Source: Gnetum montanum
Taxonomy: Eukaryota > Streptophyta > Gnetopsida > Gnetales > Gnetaceae
Length of the DNA: 60,000 nt
Direction: 5' to 3'
Assembly (NCBI GenBank): GCA_015680685.1
Contig: MNCI01010517.1
Location: forward strand, 64,001 to 124,000
Positions within the stretch are counted from its first letter, which is position 1. Each line of letters begins with the position of its first letter. The position numbers and the translations under genes are program-made. This document shows positions 10,883-21,835 of the stretch, one piece after another. The notes under the pieces are model-generated. The model saw nothing but the letters and a program-made list of their open reading frames with translations. It was not told where the DNA came from and did not search any database.

Positions 10883-11182
10883 TTACATGATCATAAGGGG
10901 AGGGATGTACTCTTTCTTGTTCCTATGAATCATCTCATATTGATGCTTGAATTCTAAATCCTTACGTGGGATGCATAGACTAGTTTGAATTGTTAGGTAG
11001 ATGAAGTTGTAATGTTCTTTGTTAATCTTTGCACATGTTAGGTTACATCCTAGCCACCTAAGAAACTCCCTACACTCCACTATGGCTAGGTCCTTAGGAT
11101 CATAGATACAAGTAAATTCTTGGTTGAAGGCCATATCGACAATGTTATGTGGTAGAATTATTGACACGAAAGGCATAAACAA
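10883..11182 (-). CDS. Open frame of 99 residues, unknown
   Basis: It opens with ATG at 11182 and runs without interruption to 10883. It includes DPKDLAIVECREFLRWLG and a Lys/Glu-rich end. It lies upstream of, and on the same strand as, the Tat-like gag, so it may be the gag N-terminus or the extra ORF some Tat/Ogre elements carry before gag. No domain is recognised. An intact frame of this length is mildly unusual among such decayed neighbours but can arise by chance. Confidence 0.25.
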   Translation of the reverse strand: MFMPFVSIILPHNIVDMAFNQEFTCIYDPKDLAIVECREFLRWLGCNLTCAKINKEHYNFIYLTIQTSLCIPRKDLEFKHQYEMIHRNKKEYIPPLMIM

Positions 11183-13217
11183 TGCAGAACTAAGGTATCT
11201 AGCAAATGTGATACAGGTTTTAACAACTTAAATGAGGATTATATGTAGTGTAAACACTGCAATAACATGAATGGAAAGTAGCATATGTGTAACAATAGTG
11301 TAAATTAAAAATTAGGTTGTAATGTAAGTGTAGAAACAGAGAAAAAATAAATTGAATTGCAAATGTAAAACACTTTTGTAAACGTAAAGGAACAAATCAG
11401 TAACAATGTATTCAACATAGCATTTTTAAGATAATGCTGGAATTTTAGAAGAAATAAGAGTAAAGTTTGAGGATTTGAAAAACTCAATATCAACATATTT
11501 GCCAAATTTTCACTACATAAGAAATGTTTATGGCTAGGAGAAAAATGCTAATGCAAGAAGACAGGAAGCAAAAACACTAAGGTTCAAAAATGCTAGTACC
11601 TAAAATCACTTAAAAATAGCTCTTACACACTAAATATGCTGGGAATAACTTGTAACAAAACATGCGAAAGTGGTTGCATTTGGGCTTAGACAAAGAAAGT
11701 AGGCAAAGGTTCAAGCCCTCCTTCTAGTCCTAGAAAACTATTACGATGGAAAAATTCAACACTAAAAGTCAAATAAATCCATGTGGAACAATTTTACCTC
11801 AATATTTACAGTCCTTGAAAAGGATTTGAGGTGCCTTAGATAGTATTATTGATCACCTAAGAACTTAATATGTCTATTACCAAGATGAAAATGAGCGAAA
11901 ACAAGTGATAACATGCGAATAATAGATCCAACACTAGATATGGGGACAAATTGAGATAAAATACAAAAAATAATAGAAAATGTGGCCAAACACTACAAAT
12001 TTTGTATTAATCTTAAAAATAACAAGGTAAAAAATACAAATTAGAAAGCCCATATGAATTTCAAATTATGGAACTCTAAACATTCTAGGAATCCCCTTGA
12101 AAGTGTTGTTGGAAATCTGATACATGGGTAGGCAAGGTGTGTTTTGTAGCTAACTCAAACACATCTGGCTTGATTGATTTGTGGACTACAATAGGCTCTC
12201 AGTTCTCTTGATGATCAACGCTGGGGGATAGATGGCTCTAAAAGATCTCAAAGTCTCTATTTGCCACAAGCTCTCTCTATGCCAAAAAGTCTTGTATGTG
12301 CCAAAAGATCTTCAAAAGTAGTGCAGATCCTTGTTTAAGTAGGCCATGATTTACTATTCCTACATTGATTTGGTTCCAACAAGTTTCCTAGGTATTCACA
12401 CACTATTTTTGACCATTAACATTGGCTAGAAATTGTAGCATTTTTGACATTTACACCAAGACTAATAAGTGTAGCGTTTTTGACAATATGGGCTCAATTA
12501 CACTGGTTTAGTATAATTCACAATATTTTTGACATTTTGTATCATGAATTATACTTTACATGTTAAGAATGCTTTGGGATCTTGATGAAGTAGGATTGGA
12601 AGATGAATTCTCTGAAGGAAAATCAAGGCATTTGTTTTCTCTCTTGAATCTAATCAAAATTGCAATAAAAAATTGACCATAAGGCTTCCTTTTTTACAGC
12701 TTAATTTTTTTTTGAGGTGTTTCAGCCACTAGTAAGTGAATTTTTGTCAATGGGAAACTAGTTGTGGTTGAAAGACTAATCACATTGGCTTAGGGATTGA
12801 AGTTGAGTTAGTCTCATGTCTCATTTAGAACTTGTTGTCAATGGATAAGTAGTTGTGGTGCTTTAAACTAACCACATTCTCTTGGGGATTAATGTTTAGC
12901 CAAATATCATACTTAGTTAGAATGGTGTGAGAAACTAGAACCTTAGGGTACCTATAGGATTGATGATAATCTTAGCATAACCCAATAGTTGGTTTGGACA
13001 TGCATGAGAATTTATAATCCAACAATTGTTCTTGTATTACATGATAGCTAATTAAGTTAGTTTCAGCCTTATAGATATTGTAATGTTTGATGTTGGGAAC
13101 CTCATGGGAATATCACTATTATGAGTAAACCAAACATCTATGAGTAATTTATGCATTTTATGATTAACTATATGTTAATGTTTATGTAGATAAATATTTT
13201 AGAGACATTAAAAATGT
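11183..13217. other. AT-rich spacer with short internal repeats
   Basis: No gene is recognised. It may include the 5' LTR of the Tat-like element, but I could not find its ends or primer site. The phrase ATTTTTGAC (or GTTTTTGAC) recurs at about 12404, 12446, 12475 and 12523. Two copies of a roughly 65-bp unit (GTCAATGG...AGTTGTGGT...ACTAA-CACATT) lie at 12737-12802 and 12838-12903. Confidence 0.45.
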
Positions 13218-14166
13218 TGATGAGTTTTGGTGTGTCATGTCAACTGGGCCTCATCAACGAGGCCCCGTTGACACGGTTTGTTGCATCGACGTGGCCTCAT
13301 TGACTAGGCCCCATTGATGAGGTCTCATTGATGCAATCAGTTGCATCAATGTGGCCCCATTGACGCAGGGGTCTATCCTTCTCTATAAATACATGTTCAC
13401 CAACTACATTTATGGCATGTCTTGTTGTAGTAGTAGTGGAGCTCTTGCAGTTTTCCCATTTGAAAGTTAGAATATTTTCCCAAGTGCCCACAACAGGAGT
13501 CATTGAGTGTACAGATCTTTATTCGAGCATTGTTGTACTTGAACACAATAGTGTGTGTGGCAATAAAGAGGAGCTTTTTGATAAACCTTGCAGCATTCTA
13601 GATAGATTAAATCTTTCATTTATGTATTTAATGTTTTCAATTATTTATTAAATATTTTCCAGTAATTAAGCTAATGAAGTAATTGAGCAAGATAAGCTAG
13701 ATAGACTAAACACATAAGTATGACCTCTTCAAGCGTAACATGTAATCACTTGGTAATCCCTACAGTGTTATTGCTTGGTATGCCTAGTAGCATAGTGCTT
13801 GGTAACTTGACAATGGATACATGGGTTCAAGATGTATGCGGAAAGTTGGACCAGATGCTTATGTTAGGACTGCTTAGATACTAGTTAATTAGTTAAATTA
13901 AATTAGTTAATCCAATTACTTTATCTCTCTTTAACACCAAAACCATAAAATACCAAATGATAAAGAACAAATGCCTCAATTACACTTAACCATACCAGTG
14001 TACGTCACAAGTGTAATTGGGAAGACAACGAATGACCTTAAGGCAAGATTCACTTCCTAGAAGACTACTACACTAGAAACTATAAAGTCCATTGTATTCG
14101 ACTAGATCGCATGTGAACGCTCTGTGATTCATATGGTTGGGCGTAGGGGTATGTCGCTACTCATCA
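13218..14166 (+). repeat. Solo LTR of the Athila-like family (949 bp)
   Basis: It begins TGATGAG and ends TCATCA, and is flanked by AATGT on both sides (13213-13217 and 14167-14171), a perfect 5-bp target duplication. No primer site follows and no purine tract precedes. It therefore arose by recombination between two LTRs after insertion. U3 has about six variants of GGCCYCRTTGAY (13245-13370), then a TATA box (13384-13391). The downstream part aligns with the other LTRs (GTTAGAATATTTTCC, GGTAATCC, CCATAC, GTGTACGTC and the GGTTGGGCGTAGGGGTATG end). Confidence 0.9.
13384..13391 (+). promoter_or_regulatory. TATA box of the solo LTR
   Basis: TATAAATA, immediately after the U3 repeat block, at the same relative place as in the other family LTRs. 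Confidence 0.55.
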
Positions 14167-14635
14167 AATGTGTTTTTAGTAGCTTGGACTTCATCATCCA
14201 ATCATGTTCTAGGAAGCTTTTAATGGATTTCCTCTACTATGAAGGTGTTCTAACCTTTCGTACATGTGTTCCATGCAGATTTAGCTAAAAGCTTTATACA
14301 TGATCAAGGTGGGGTAGGAAGAAGGATCAACATTGGATGAAAGATTATCTCTTTATGCCCTTCCTATTATGTTGTTGGCCATCATATGGATTTGTAATTT
14401 GGGCCATGACTATATAATTTTGGTTAATGTCTACTTCATGTTGTACCAAGGCCCAAGTGGCATAAATGTATTTATGTGAATTTGCAAGTGGGTTTAAGTT
14501 TAAAAGTTTCAAAGTATTTATATGCTTATAGGTTTTTAAGTTGTTTAAGGATTTGTTAAGACATTATGTTTAATTTATCATATCCCTTAAGTGATTTCAT
14601 AAATTTAATTTGAGGTGTGTCATGTATTAACATAC

Positions 14636-14682
14636 CCCTTGGAATTGAACCTATCTAATTTAGTGAGCAATGCCTCACTAAC
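14636..14682 (-). repeat. Truncated SINE-like head
   Basis: It shares GAGCAATGCCTCACTAAC (14665-14682) exactly with the SINE head at 21490-21507, and has a B-box-like GGAATTGAACCT on the antisense. The usual spacing between the A and B boxes has been lost by a deletion. Confidence 0.4.
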
Positions 14683-15189
14683 ATGTTTATGATTGTTATT
14701 ATTTTAAGAAAATGAGTTGGAAACATTTATTACTATTTTTGATTGTTTTTAGTTTTCGGAATATAATTGAAATTTTTAATAGTTCTTTCTAAGAAGTGTT
14801 AATTCTCATTTCTTGCATTCTATTGGAAGAAAAAGAGAGAATTAAATAAAATTATGTTTCAAGTTCTCTTACTCTAAGCTTATTAGTTCTTATTAGTTAT
14901 TCTTATTAGCTAGTTTCTAATAGCCTCTTGTTAGTTTAGGATAGACTAACATGTGTTATGTGCTTGAAGCCATTGTAGGGCTACTAAATTTTGAAACTAG
15001 ATGAAAAAGCAAGATTTGAAATTATTCCAAATGGAGATAGATGAACTTGGGAGAGTAAAGAACCATTGATTGAATATACTTTAAAAGGTGGTCACAAAGG
15101 CTCTCAAGCTCTACATGTAAATCATGTGAGTAATGTTCTGAATACTTAATGATCTTTTGAAGCTTTAAAATGTTACTAAGCATAGGATC

Positions 15190-15318
15190 GAAGTATAGGT
15201 TGAAGAGATTTATGAATAGGATTGAATTTTTCAAGTTGAACAGGTTAGAGGAAAGAAGTATAGGTTGAAGAGATTTATGAATAGGATTGAATTTTTCAAG
15301 TTGAACAGGTTAGAGGAG
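15190..15318. repeat. 65-bp tandem duplication, two units
   Basis: 15190-15254 is repeated at 15255-15318 with almost no differences (both contain AAGTATAGGTTGAAGAGATT). The near-identity points to a recent slippage or unequal-exchange event in otherwise old DNA, or to an assembly error. Confidence 0.85.
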
Positions 15319-16823
15319 GAGGATTTGCCATTATAATAATTGTTCACCGTAAGGTTTCATTGGAATGTATCTTGCTTGCAAAGTAAGAAGGTAACATTGC
15401 TGATAAGTGTTTTTCCTAGTGTGAAGACCATTACGTATAGGCATGTTCGTTGCAATATCTAACTTGTTAAGTCTTCTCATAAACTAGGAATATGTTGTAG
15501 AGATAATTCATCGAAGGGTTAGAGAACAAGGTTGAAAAGATATTTTGCAACAGGTGTTGGTCTAGGGAAAACTAGAATGGTTGGCCTTTAACTCTAGCAT
15601 CAATTTTGATGTAAAAATCCAATTAAGAAAATATTTCAAATTTTTATGTCAACCACAAAATCGTTTTGCAAAATTCAAGCTCAGAAGCTCGCTTTGAAAA
15701 CCACCTTAGTCTGGCTAACCGAAAAATTTTCTTTAACTGCTGAAAAGTACCAAAGAGAGGAATTGCATTTCAGTACCAAAGTGAGGAATTGGATCAAATA
15801 GGATACAGAACGATTATAGAAGAATAGGAAGATTATATTGTCTCTCGGTAGCCTCTACTTCAAAACATATTCATTATTTATCTTTTATCTTAAAAGAGGT
15901 ACTAGTTTCTCACAATAACCATCTTACTGCTTTGCCACATTCAAACCTTTTTGCGATTCTGAATGAACTGATATTTTGTCTTGCGAGTGGAACAGAATTG
16001 ACGGAGCAAAACCTGCCTTTTTTATCCAATTATATCAGTAACATGAACGAGGGTGTGCAAGAGCAGTTTCCATAATTGTTTTTGTCAATTTGACGATAGG
16101 AACTTCGATATGATTTATAACGGCATCATATTTACTTTATTTGGATCCGGATTGCAAGTTAAAAAAGGGAAAGTGAACGTTTCAAAACCAGACATTGTGC
16201 ATGCTTCCTCCCACAACAGGGATAAATACCATTCATAAAAAACCAACCCACCAACCTATTTGAAAACAAGTATGGCAAAAATAAAATGGCACCATCACCA
16301 TAGTAGGAGAAATCATGCGAAAAGGGCAATTACACAAACGATATGCATAGCCCTGCAAATTGCTGGTTCTCCTTGTTAGAAATTAGCAATGCCAACATTA
16401 TGGTTTTATTGAATATTAAAATATAATTATGTGATTGTGCCAAGATCTCCTGCAAGATGATTTTGAAAAGATCTAAATTAGACCCTAAGAAAACTTAGTA
16501 TGATTTATTGGAAGCTTCGTGTAAGCTAGAGAAGATTTGAAGATTATTCCAGTAAAGTTGGAGAAGAGTTGGAGAAACCATGAGATATCTCAAGATACAC
16601 TTGGAAATAGCTTGCTTGTTAAGCAAGCAATTACATGTATTTATCATGATGGAAATTAATAGAATTGCTTTGCACGATCATTTGTCCCGGTTTGGCAAGT
16701 GCTTGTTGTTTTTGTCATAATGGCATCAGATGTATGGTTGATTTTCTGCTTTGATGCAATGATTTCTCCCGAATTCCTGAAGTCAATTTTTCTAGCACTC
16801 CTGCCTGTGAAGGTCCTGCTGGA

Positions 16824-18935
16824 TCATGGCTCAGTCGATTCAGATGCAGGGGAGCAACGATTTAGGGCATTCAAGAGAGGTTGAGTTAAAGCTGGATCAT
16901 CATTTTTGTGGTAGCTTATGTTTCCACTTACGATCACAGCTGAGCATTCTTCCCAACTGGTAGAGCAAGGCTTTGTCTCCATTAATGCCAACTTTTTGTC
17001 TTTGCTTTTTCCCCACAATACAAGATACAATCCCACTACTATGATAACGGCCCCAAATACACTGCGCCATAAAAAAACAAATAAAGCAACATTACGTGCA
17101 AAGGTTCTTGTCTCATTCTCAACATTCGTCTGCAAATCAGTAACTCAATTAAGATTAACCTTATCAAAGAAAAGGAATAGCCAAGGAATAAGGACTTACG
17201 CTCCCAAGTAAAATTTCTCTCCAAGTATCAAGGAAGCCATGATTGCAACCAACAAAGTCTGCACTGGCTGATAGACCGCAACAAAAACAGGGCCTCCCCT
17301 GTCGATGCACCATATCTGGACAGAAAAGGCAATTCCTGAGGCCACACATCCCTGCAATCATCGTCAAAAAGCACTATTATTATGACAAGATCCTGTTTCT
17401 ATTTAAGACATATATATTGAACTGCAATCTTTCACTCTGTTGCCATTTCTAGTTGGAATGTTGTGGTCTTCTATATATTAGTAGAAATGTCATCTGTGAT
17501 TTCTGTACTAGTACTGGGGATTTCATCACCGTTGCTTACTGCGTAAAGAACTGTGAACAGCTCTTCCGTAGAAGCTATCTTCCAGTGTTTTATATCTCTT
17601 TCCACGAAGGCAGCAATGATCAGAAACTGGATCACCCCAAAAAAGCATGTAAATGATGTTACAGACAGCCTTGCTGGATACTTCTTCAAGACCGGGGCCT
17701 GTTTTTCAACATAATCATTTTGCTTCAGAATCCATGCTATGTATGGCGGACAACAATGGTTCAAAAATTGACCAGGGTAAATTCACAAACATAATCATTA
17801 TGGATTTTGCAATGCCAGAATTGGGAGTTTGATGTGACCTGGAGAACAATCCATGCCGACCAAGTTAAACAATTCCCAAGAAGGTAAATGCAACCCAATG
17901 TCCAGTTTTCCGAATTTGAAGATACATAGTGCTGTTGGCCTTGTAATGTTTTGAAGGAGTTTAATGGCTCCAGTTTTGCAGATTGCCATAAATCAGACAA
18001 GGGGGGACCCTTGTACAGTGTTATGACAGTAGCCCCACCCACACATGCCATGGTTCCAATGATCTTAGCTATCCCATCTTTCCCCCTAACGTTGACAGTC
18101 TCCAACCTGTTTGTTTGATTAATTGACAATGACAATTCTGCCTTTTGTCAAAGTGTTTATGGCATAGAATGACATGAAATGTTTTGCTAGAATATCCACT
18201 GCATTTAGGCTATTCGCAGGAGTCACGTTTACCTCAACGAAGTTGCCATGACAAATGTAATTGCAGGAACAGAGTTCTGTATTGCAGAAGCAAAAGTGGG
18301 AGATGTATAGTACAGTCCCAGCAAGTAGAATCCTTGGTTGGCAGTAATTCTGCAATGGCAGCAAATAAACATTAAAAAATCAAATCCGTGTCACAGCTCA
18401 AATTTCTCCTCTTCTGTGGAGAACAAACAAACACGGTATATCATTCTTTTGTGCTGGTAGTTATGTCACTGATGTTTGGCATGGACTCACCCACAAAGTG
18501 CCAACAAGAAGAACTGAATCAGAAAGGACAAAGTAAGAGCCGGGCGTTCCTTCCTGCAATAAACCATTGCAATTCCACCAAAGGTTTGTAAGAAATTATT
18601 AAGAATGTGGACAACAACCCAAGATTAATTTCATCAAATACATGAGAGCCTCTTGCTAGCCATTGCATGATTTCACGTAAATCTGATTGACTGGTTATAG
18701 AATCTTACTTCTCTAAGAAGTAGGCACAGGGGCCTAATAGCAGTAAAGCAATTATGTTCCTGTAAATAGGATACACTACTTTGCTTACTCCCATGTTCAG
18801 AGCTGCCCTGGAAACAATGTGAAATCCTGCATACCCGAACTGAAGGGCAATCATGGCAGCATGTAACTTCACTTTCTCAGACACGCATCTTCCCTTCAAT
18901 CTTGCCATCATGTTGTTGCCACCACTGTCAGCCAT
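16824..18935 (-). CDS. WAT1-related EamA/DMT-family transporter, 7 exons, intact
   Basis: A predicted membrane transporter of the plant drug/metabolite family (WAT1/UMAMIT group). Arabidopsis WAT1 is a vacuolar auxin exporter needed for secondary walls; that role here is inference. Exons on the minus strand: 18935-18709, 18553-18491, 18349-18233, 18106-17839, 17698-17540, 17351-17200 and 17061-16824. Together they give 1224 bp and 407 residues, with every intron GT-AG and 126-188 bp long, and phase kept at every junction. The start is set at the Met of MADSGG (18935). Landmarks in order: LQFGYAGFHIVSRAALNMG, YPIYRNIIALLLL (first EamA repeat), ITANQGFYLLGL, ASAIQNSVPAITF, GGATVITLYKGP, NWTLGCIYLL, then YPARLSVTSFTCFFG, IQFLIIAAFVERD, IWCIDRGGPVFVAVYQPVQT, ILGEKFYLG and GLYLVLWGKSKDKK. 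About ten membrane segments are expected. Arabidopsis WAT1 is of similar length (near 390). There are no stops or frameshifts, so the gene appears functional. Confidence 0.95.
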
Positions 18936-19222
18936 CTCCAAACTAACTTTTCCCCTGCACCTACAACAACAGAGACACACATTCACATATCAAAATCACA
19001 TAATCGTCACCAAATACATGCATAAGTTCATCATTCGACATTTCTCAACTAATCTGATCCACAAAACAGACATAGATGTAGAACAATACCGTTTATGGAT
19101 TCAGCATAATCTCACTGCTGAAGAATTTAGAGACTAAACAAATTAAAAGTTACAGAAATCACAAACCATGTAAAAGGCACACCTGAACGTAGGATTCCTT
19201 GTTCAGCTGAAGGAAGGTGGCT

Positions 19223-19231
19223 CTATTTATA
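19223..19231 (-). promoter_or_regulatory. Candidate TATA box of the WAT1-like gene
   Basis: TATAAATAG on the minus strand, 288 bases upstream of the start codon. A plausible leader intron separates it from the coding exon: donor CAG/GTGTGC at 19182 and acceptor GTGCAG/GGG ending at 18955. Transcription would then start near 19195. This arrangement is inferred from sequence only. Confidence 0.5.
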
Positions 19232-20849
19232 CGAAAACCTGTGCATGCAAATGCCTATGGAAATCTCTGATGCATCCACAGGGATTGCATTCTTGAGTTA
19301 TGCAGTGGTCAATGTCGGGGGAGAAGGGAAGAAAGAAACTAATGATCCACAGAGATTGCACAAGATAGACAAGCTTTCATTTCAGCCATTAAAGGTTCAT
19401 TCTGTAACTGGCTTGACCTGCTTCAAATGGAATAATCCTGCACTATATAGCATAAGCATGAAGCATGGCTACAAGCGAGTGCCATTAAGCTAATCCTACT
19501 GTGCTTTCAAATTTCAAGACCATGATCGAACAAGCCAGTCTGACATGCTTGGCCCACCCACGAAGAGAGAGATCCTAAAAAACCAAATTCTTATATCAAT
19601 AACACTGCCTCATCTTCCTCGTTCAACGTTGCTTTTACCTGCACCAGTGATTTTTTTTAACTTCTCTGCTCCCCGGAGGCCTTTCCTAGTGTTACAAAGT
19701 ATAGAACATAATACCCAAGAAAAGATTTTCCTTGTTCACTTTTCAGACCACTTCTTGAGTTGTGCTTGCAGGCTTTACCTGCAATGCTCCCCATTTACTG
19801 GTACGAATCTATAGAATATTGTATCATTATAGTTGGATTGTTTTTCTGCCTGATGGGCTGCATGGTGAGCAATGAGTGTTTCCTGCACATATTTTAATAT
19901 TTGACCCCATGAGAGTCCATAAATGCTTCTGCATGTGAAGGGATTGATTGATTAGCCTGAAATTCTTAATAGATTTACTTTAGATTCTATGCTCCGTTGA
20001 CGGGCATCTCCTTCTGGATTTGACAGTTGCTGGGTTCCTGGGAAAGTTTATTCACCAAATCATGTAGCATTGCATCCGGTGCATACTACAAAAAATAATT
20101 AGTTCAGGTCTGCTTGCATTTCTTTTAGATGATGCTATACTACTTTGAAGTTAATTAACTTTTCCTATGTAGAGGGAACCTTTTTGGGTTGTCTGTTTGC
20201 AGGGTAAACACTACACAAACGTTGCATAAACGCTGAAGTAGGTCTGCAATTTTAAGGGATATGCCACCCTGCAATTTTTTTTTTTTAAATTCGGATTGAC
20301 GGATACACATGCAAATCAAGTGAGGTGCCGCGCACCTTTCTCTCTGACTTGGAAACCACATTCCTGTCTGTGTCTGATACTGTAAATGGAAGTGTACCAC
20401 TTACTAGCCATTCATGTCTGCAGTTTCAATTCGGAATCTGCAAGCATCGAGGATCAAACCATACATACGATACATTATTCCTAACCTATAGGTACCGTAA
20501 GGGTGGAACATTTTCAGAGCGCAAGTCGCCATTAGCTTTTCTGATCCACAGATTCTTGTCCATTGAAACAGCATCCTAAAGGGATCATCTATTTATATTT
20601 TGTAGTTGCAATCAAACAATGTTGGATTGTTGCGGAAAGGTTGAATTCCTATTCAATGCATCAGATTCCAATCAGCTGCAATATGTTCCATGTGAACCTT
20701 CATCCACAAGAACCTTAGCATGTGACACCGTTCCGGTATGTATCTCCCTAGGCACGTGGGTTGCCCTTTTACCCGTCGATTCCTGCTCAATGCTCAATGT
20801 ATGAGTGGAGGAAGGTCCACCAGCCATAAAGTTGGTACACCCTACCAAC
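19232..20849. other. Low-repeat upstream region of the gene
   Basis: No coding sequence is convincing; the frames here are short and none resembles a known protein. Compared with the flanks it is less AT-rich and has no recognisable LTR or TE domain, so it probably includes the gene's regulatory DNA. A small hairpin (GTTGGT-ACACCCT-ACCAAC) lies at 20831-20849, right at the edge of the SINE cluster. Confidence 0.45.
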
Positions 20850-21066
20850 TTATATAATATAGAGGGAAGATATTAAAATCTTTAAAGAATTGTAATATAG
20901 TTCGATTAAAATTTTATAACTCAGCATTCTATACACACTATATAATATAGGGTCAAGATGATATTAACACTTTGAAAGAATTGTAATATAATTCAATTAA
21001 AATATAAATCAAACCTATAACTTAGAGTTTTCAAATCAAAAGTCTTACCACTAAGCCAAGAACTCA
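20850..21066 (-). repeat. tRNA-derived SINE-like copy 1
   Basis: On the minus strand, an A-box-like TTGGCTTAGTGGTA (21059-21046) is followed about 30 bases later by a B-box-like AGGTTTGATTT (21016-21006), the internal Pol III promoter of a tRNA. The body behind it contains two diverged units about 87 bp apart, each starting near TATAATATAG on the plus strand (20853 and 20940). Confidence 0.55.
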
Positions 21067-21109
21067 TTGTTATGAATGTAACTACTATTGTTAGTCATAT
21101 TGTTTTATC

Positions 21110-21290
21110 TCATCTTATTTTTATTTTTTATTTTTTATTTTTTTAGTCTTGTAAGATACTTGATTTTGAAGCTCCAAGTCATGGGTTTGATTCTTGTAGA
21201 CAATACTAAGTTATACATAGTTCTAATTGGACTATATACATTAGGGTGTACTTATGTTTTACTTATTTTGGGTTCCAACACCTCCATTTG
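21110..21290 (+). repeat. SINE-like fragment, opposite orientation
   Basis: On the plus strand, CATGGGTTTGATTCTTG (21179-21195) resembles a B box. The A box, expected about 40 bases before, is only weakly visible (TTAGTCTTGTAAGAT). An A/T-run block precedes it. Confidence 0.3.
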
Positions 21291-21507
21291 ATCTTTTTTT
21301 TTCTTTTTTTGTAAATAGTCAGGTAGGGATGGGGGTGTTTGAACTAGAACTATATGACTAAATGTTCATATAAGACATATAGCTAGCACAAAACTATTAT
21401 AGCACATACATAAATAGATGTTAGATTAGCATACCTATTGAAATCAAACCTATAACATGCAGACCACAAACCACATGCTCTAACCAATAGAGCAATGCCT
21501 CACTAAC
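21291..21507 (-). repeat. tRNA-derived SINE-like copy 2, with A-rich tail
   Basis: On the minus strand: head GTTAGTGAGG, A box TTGCTCTATTGG (21495-21484) running into TTAGAGCATGTGG, B box AGGTTTGATTTC (21451-21440), about 120 bases of body, then an A-rich tail (T-runs at 21294-21311 on the plus strand). Head, box spacing and tail are the standard SINE plan. The best-formed of the four. Confidence 0.65.
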
Positions 21508-21835
21508 CTATAATACCCTATCCCTACCCCTCCCAATTGGTATGTCATTTGAACTCTTGATGTGTTGTTTGACTAGCAAATATTTTTTGTGGGTACCTTA
21601 TATTTGGTATAGTGTGCTTGTGAAATGTTGTTATGAGTTTATGTTGTGCTTGAGCTATGTACCTTATACTTATTTTTGTAAGGCATATTTAAAATGTTAA
21701 TTGTTTTACTTTAAGCATATGTACACTATCCTCTTTGTTGGAGTTTTGACTAAGCAAGTATATGTTTTGAATGGGTCATTGACACATGGGGTTCTACATT
21801 AGGAATAGTGGAACCTAAAATAATTGAAACATATA

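Larger units (their letters stand above)
14172..16823. other. Spacer between solo LTR and the WAT1-like gene
   Basis: Apart from a SINE-like piece (14636) and a 65-bp tandem duplication (15190), I see no coding sequence. The last 500-800 bases are less repeat-like and probably include the gene's 3' untranslated region. A perfect hairpin (GCTTGCTT, 3-base loop, AAGCAAGC) lies at 16610-16628, about 200 bases past the stop codon. A TTTATT at 16405-16410 would be AATAAA on the gene's strand, a possible but distant polyadenylation signal. Confidence 0.5.

Noticed and set aside
18936-18986. Upstream in-frame ATG (MNVCLCCC) as the start of the WAT1-like protein
   Set aside because: It would add a Cys-rich stretch not found in the family, and it lies across a good splice acceptor (18955). 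MADSGG matches the family's usual N-terminus length.
19245-20804. Several 60-94-codon frames upstream of the WAT1-like gene
   Set aside because: The region is less AT-rich, so long chance frames are expected. None shows domain-like sequence or splice-linked continuation.
21440-21507. A real tRNA gene
   Set aside because: A and B boxes are present, but the acceptor and anticodon stems do not pair and an A-rich tail follows, which fits a SINE instead.
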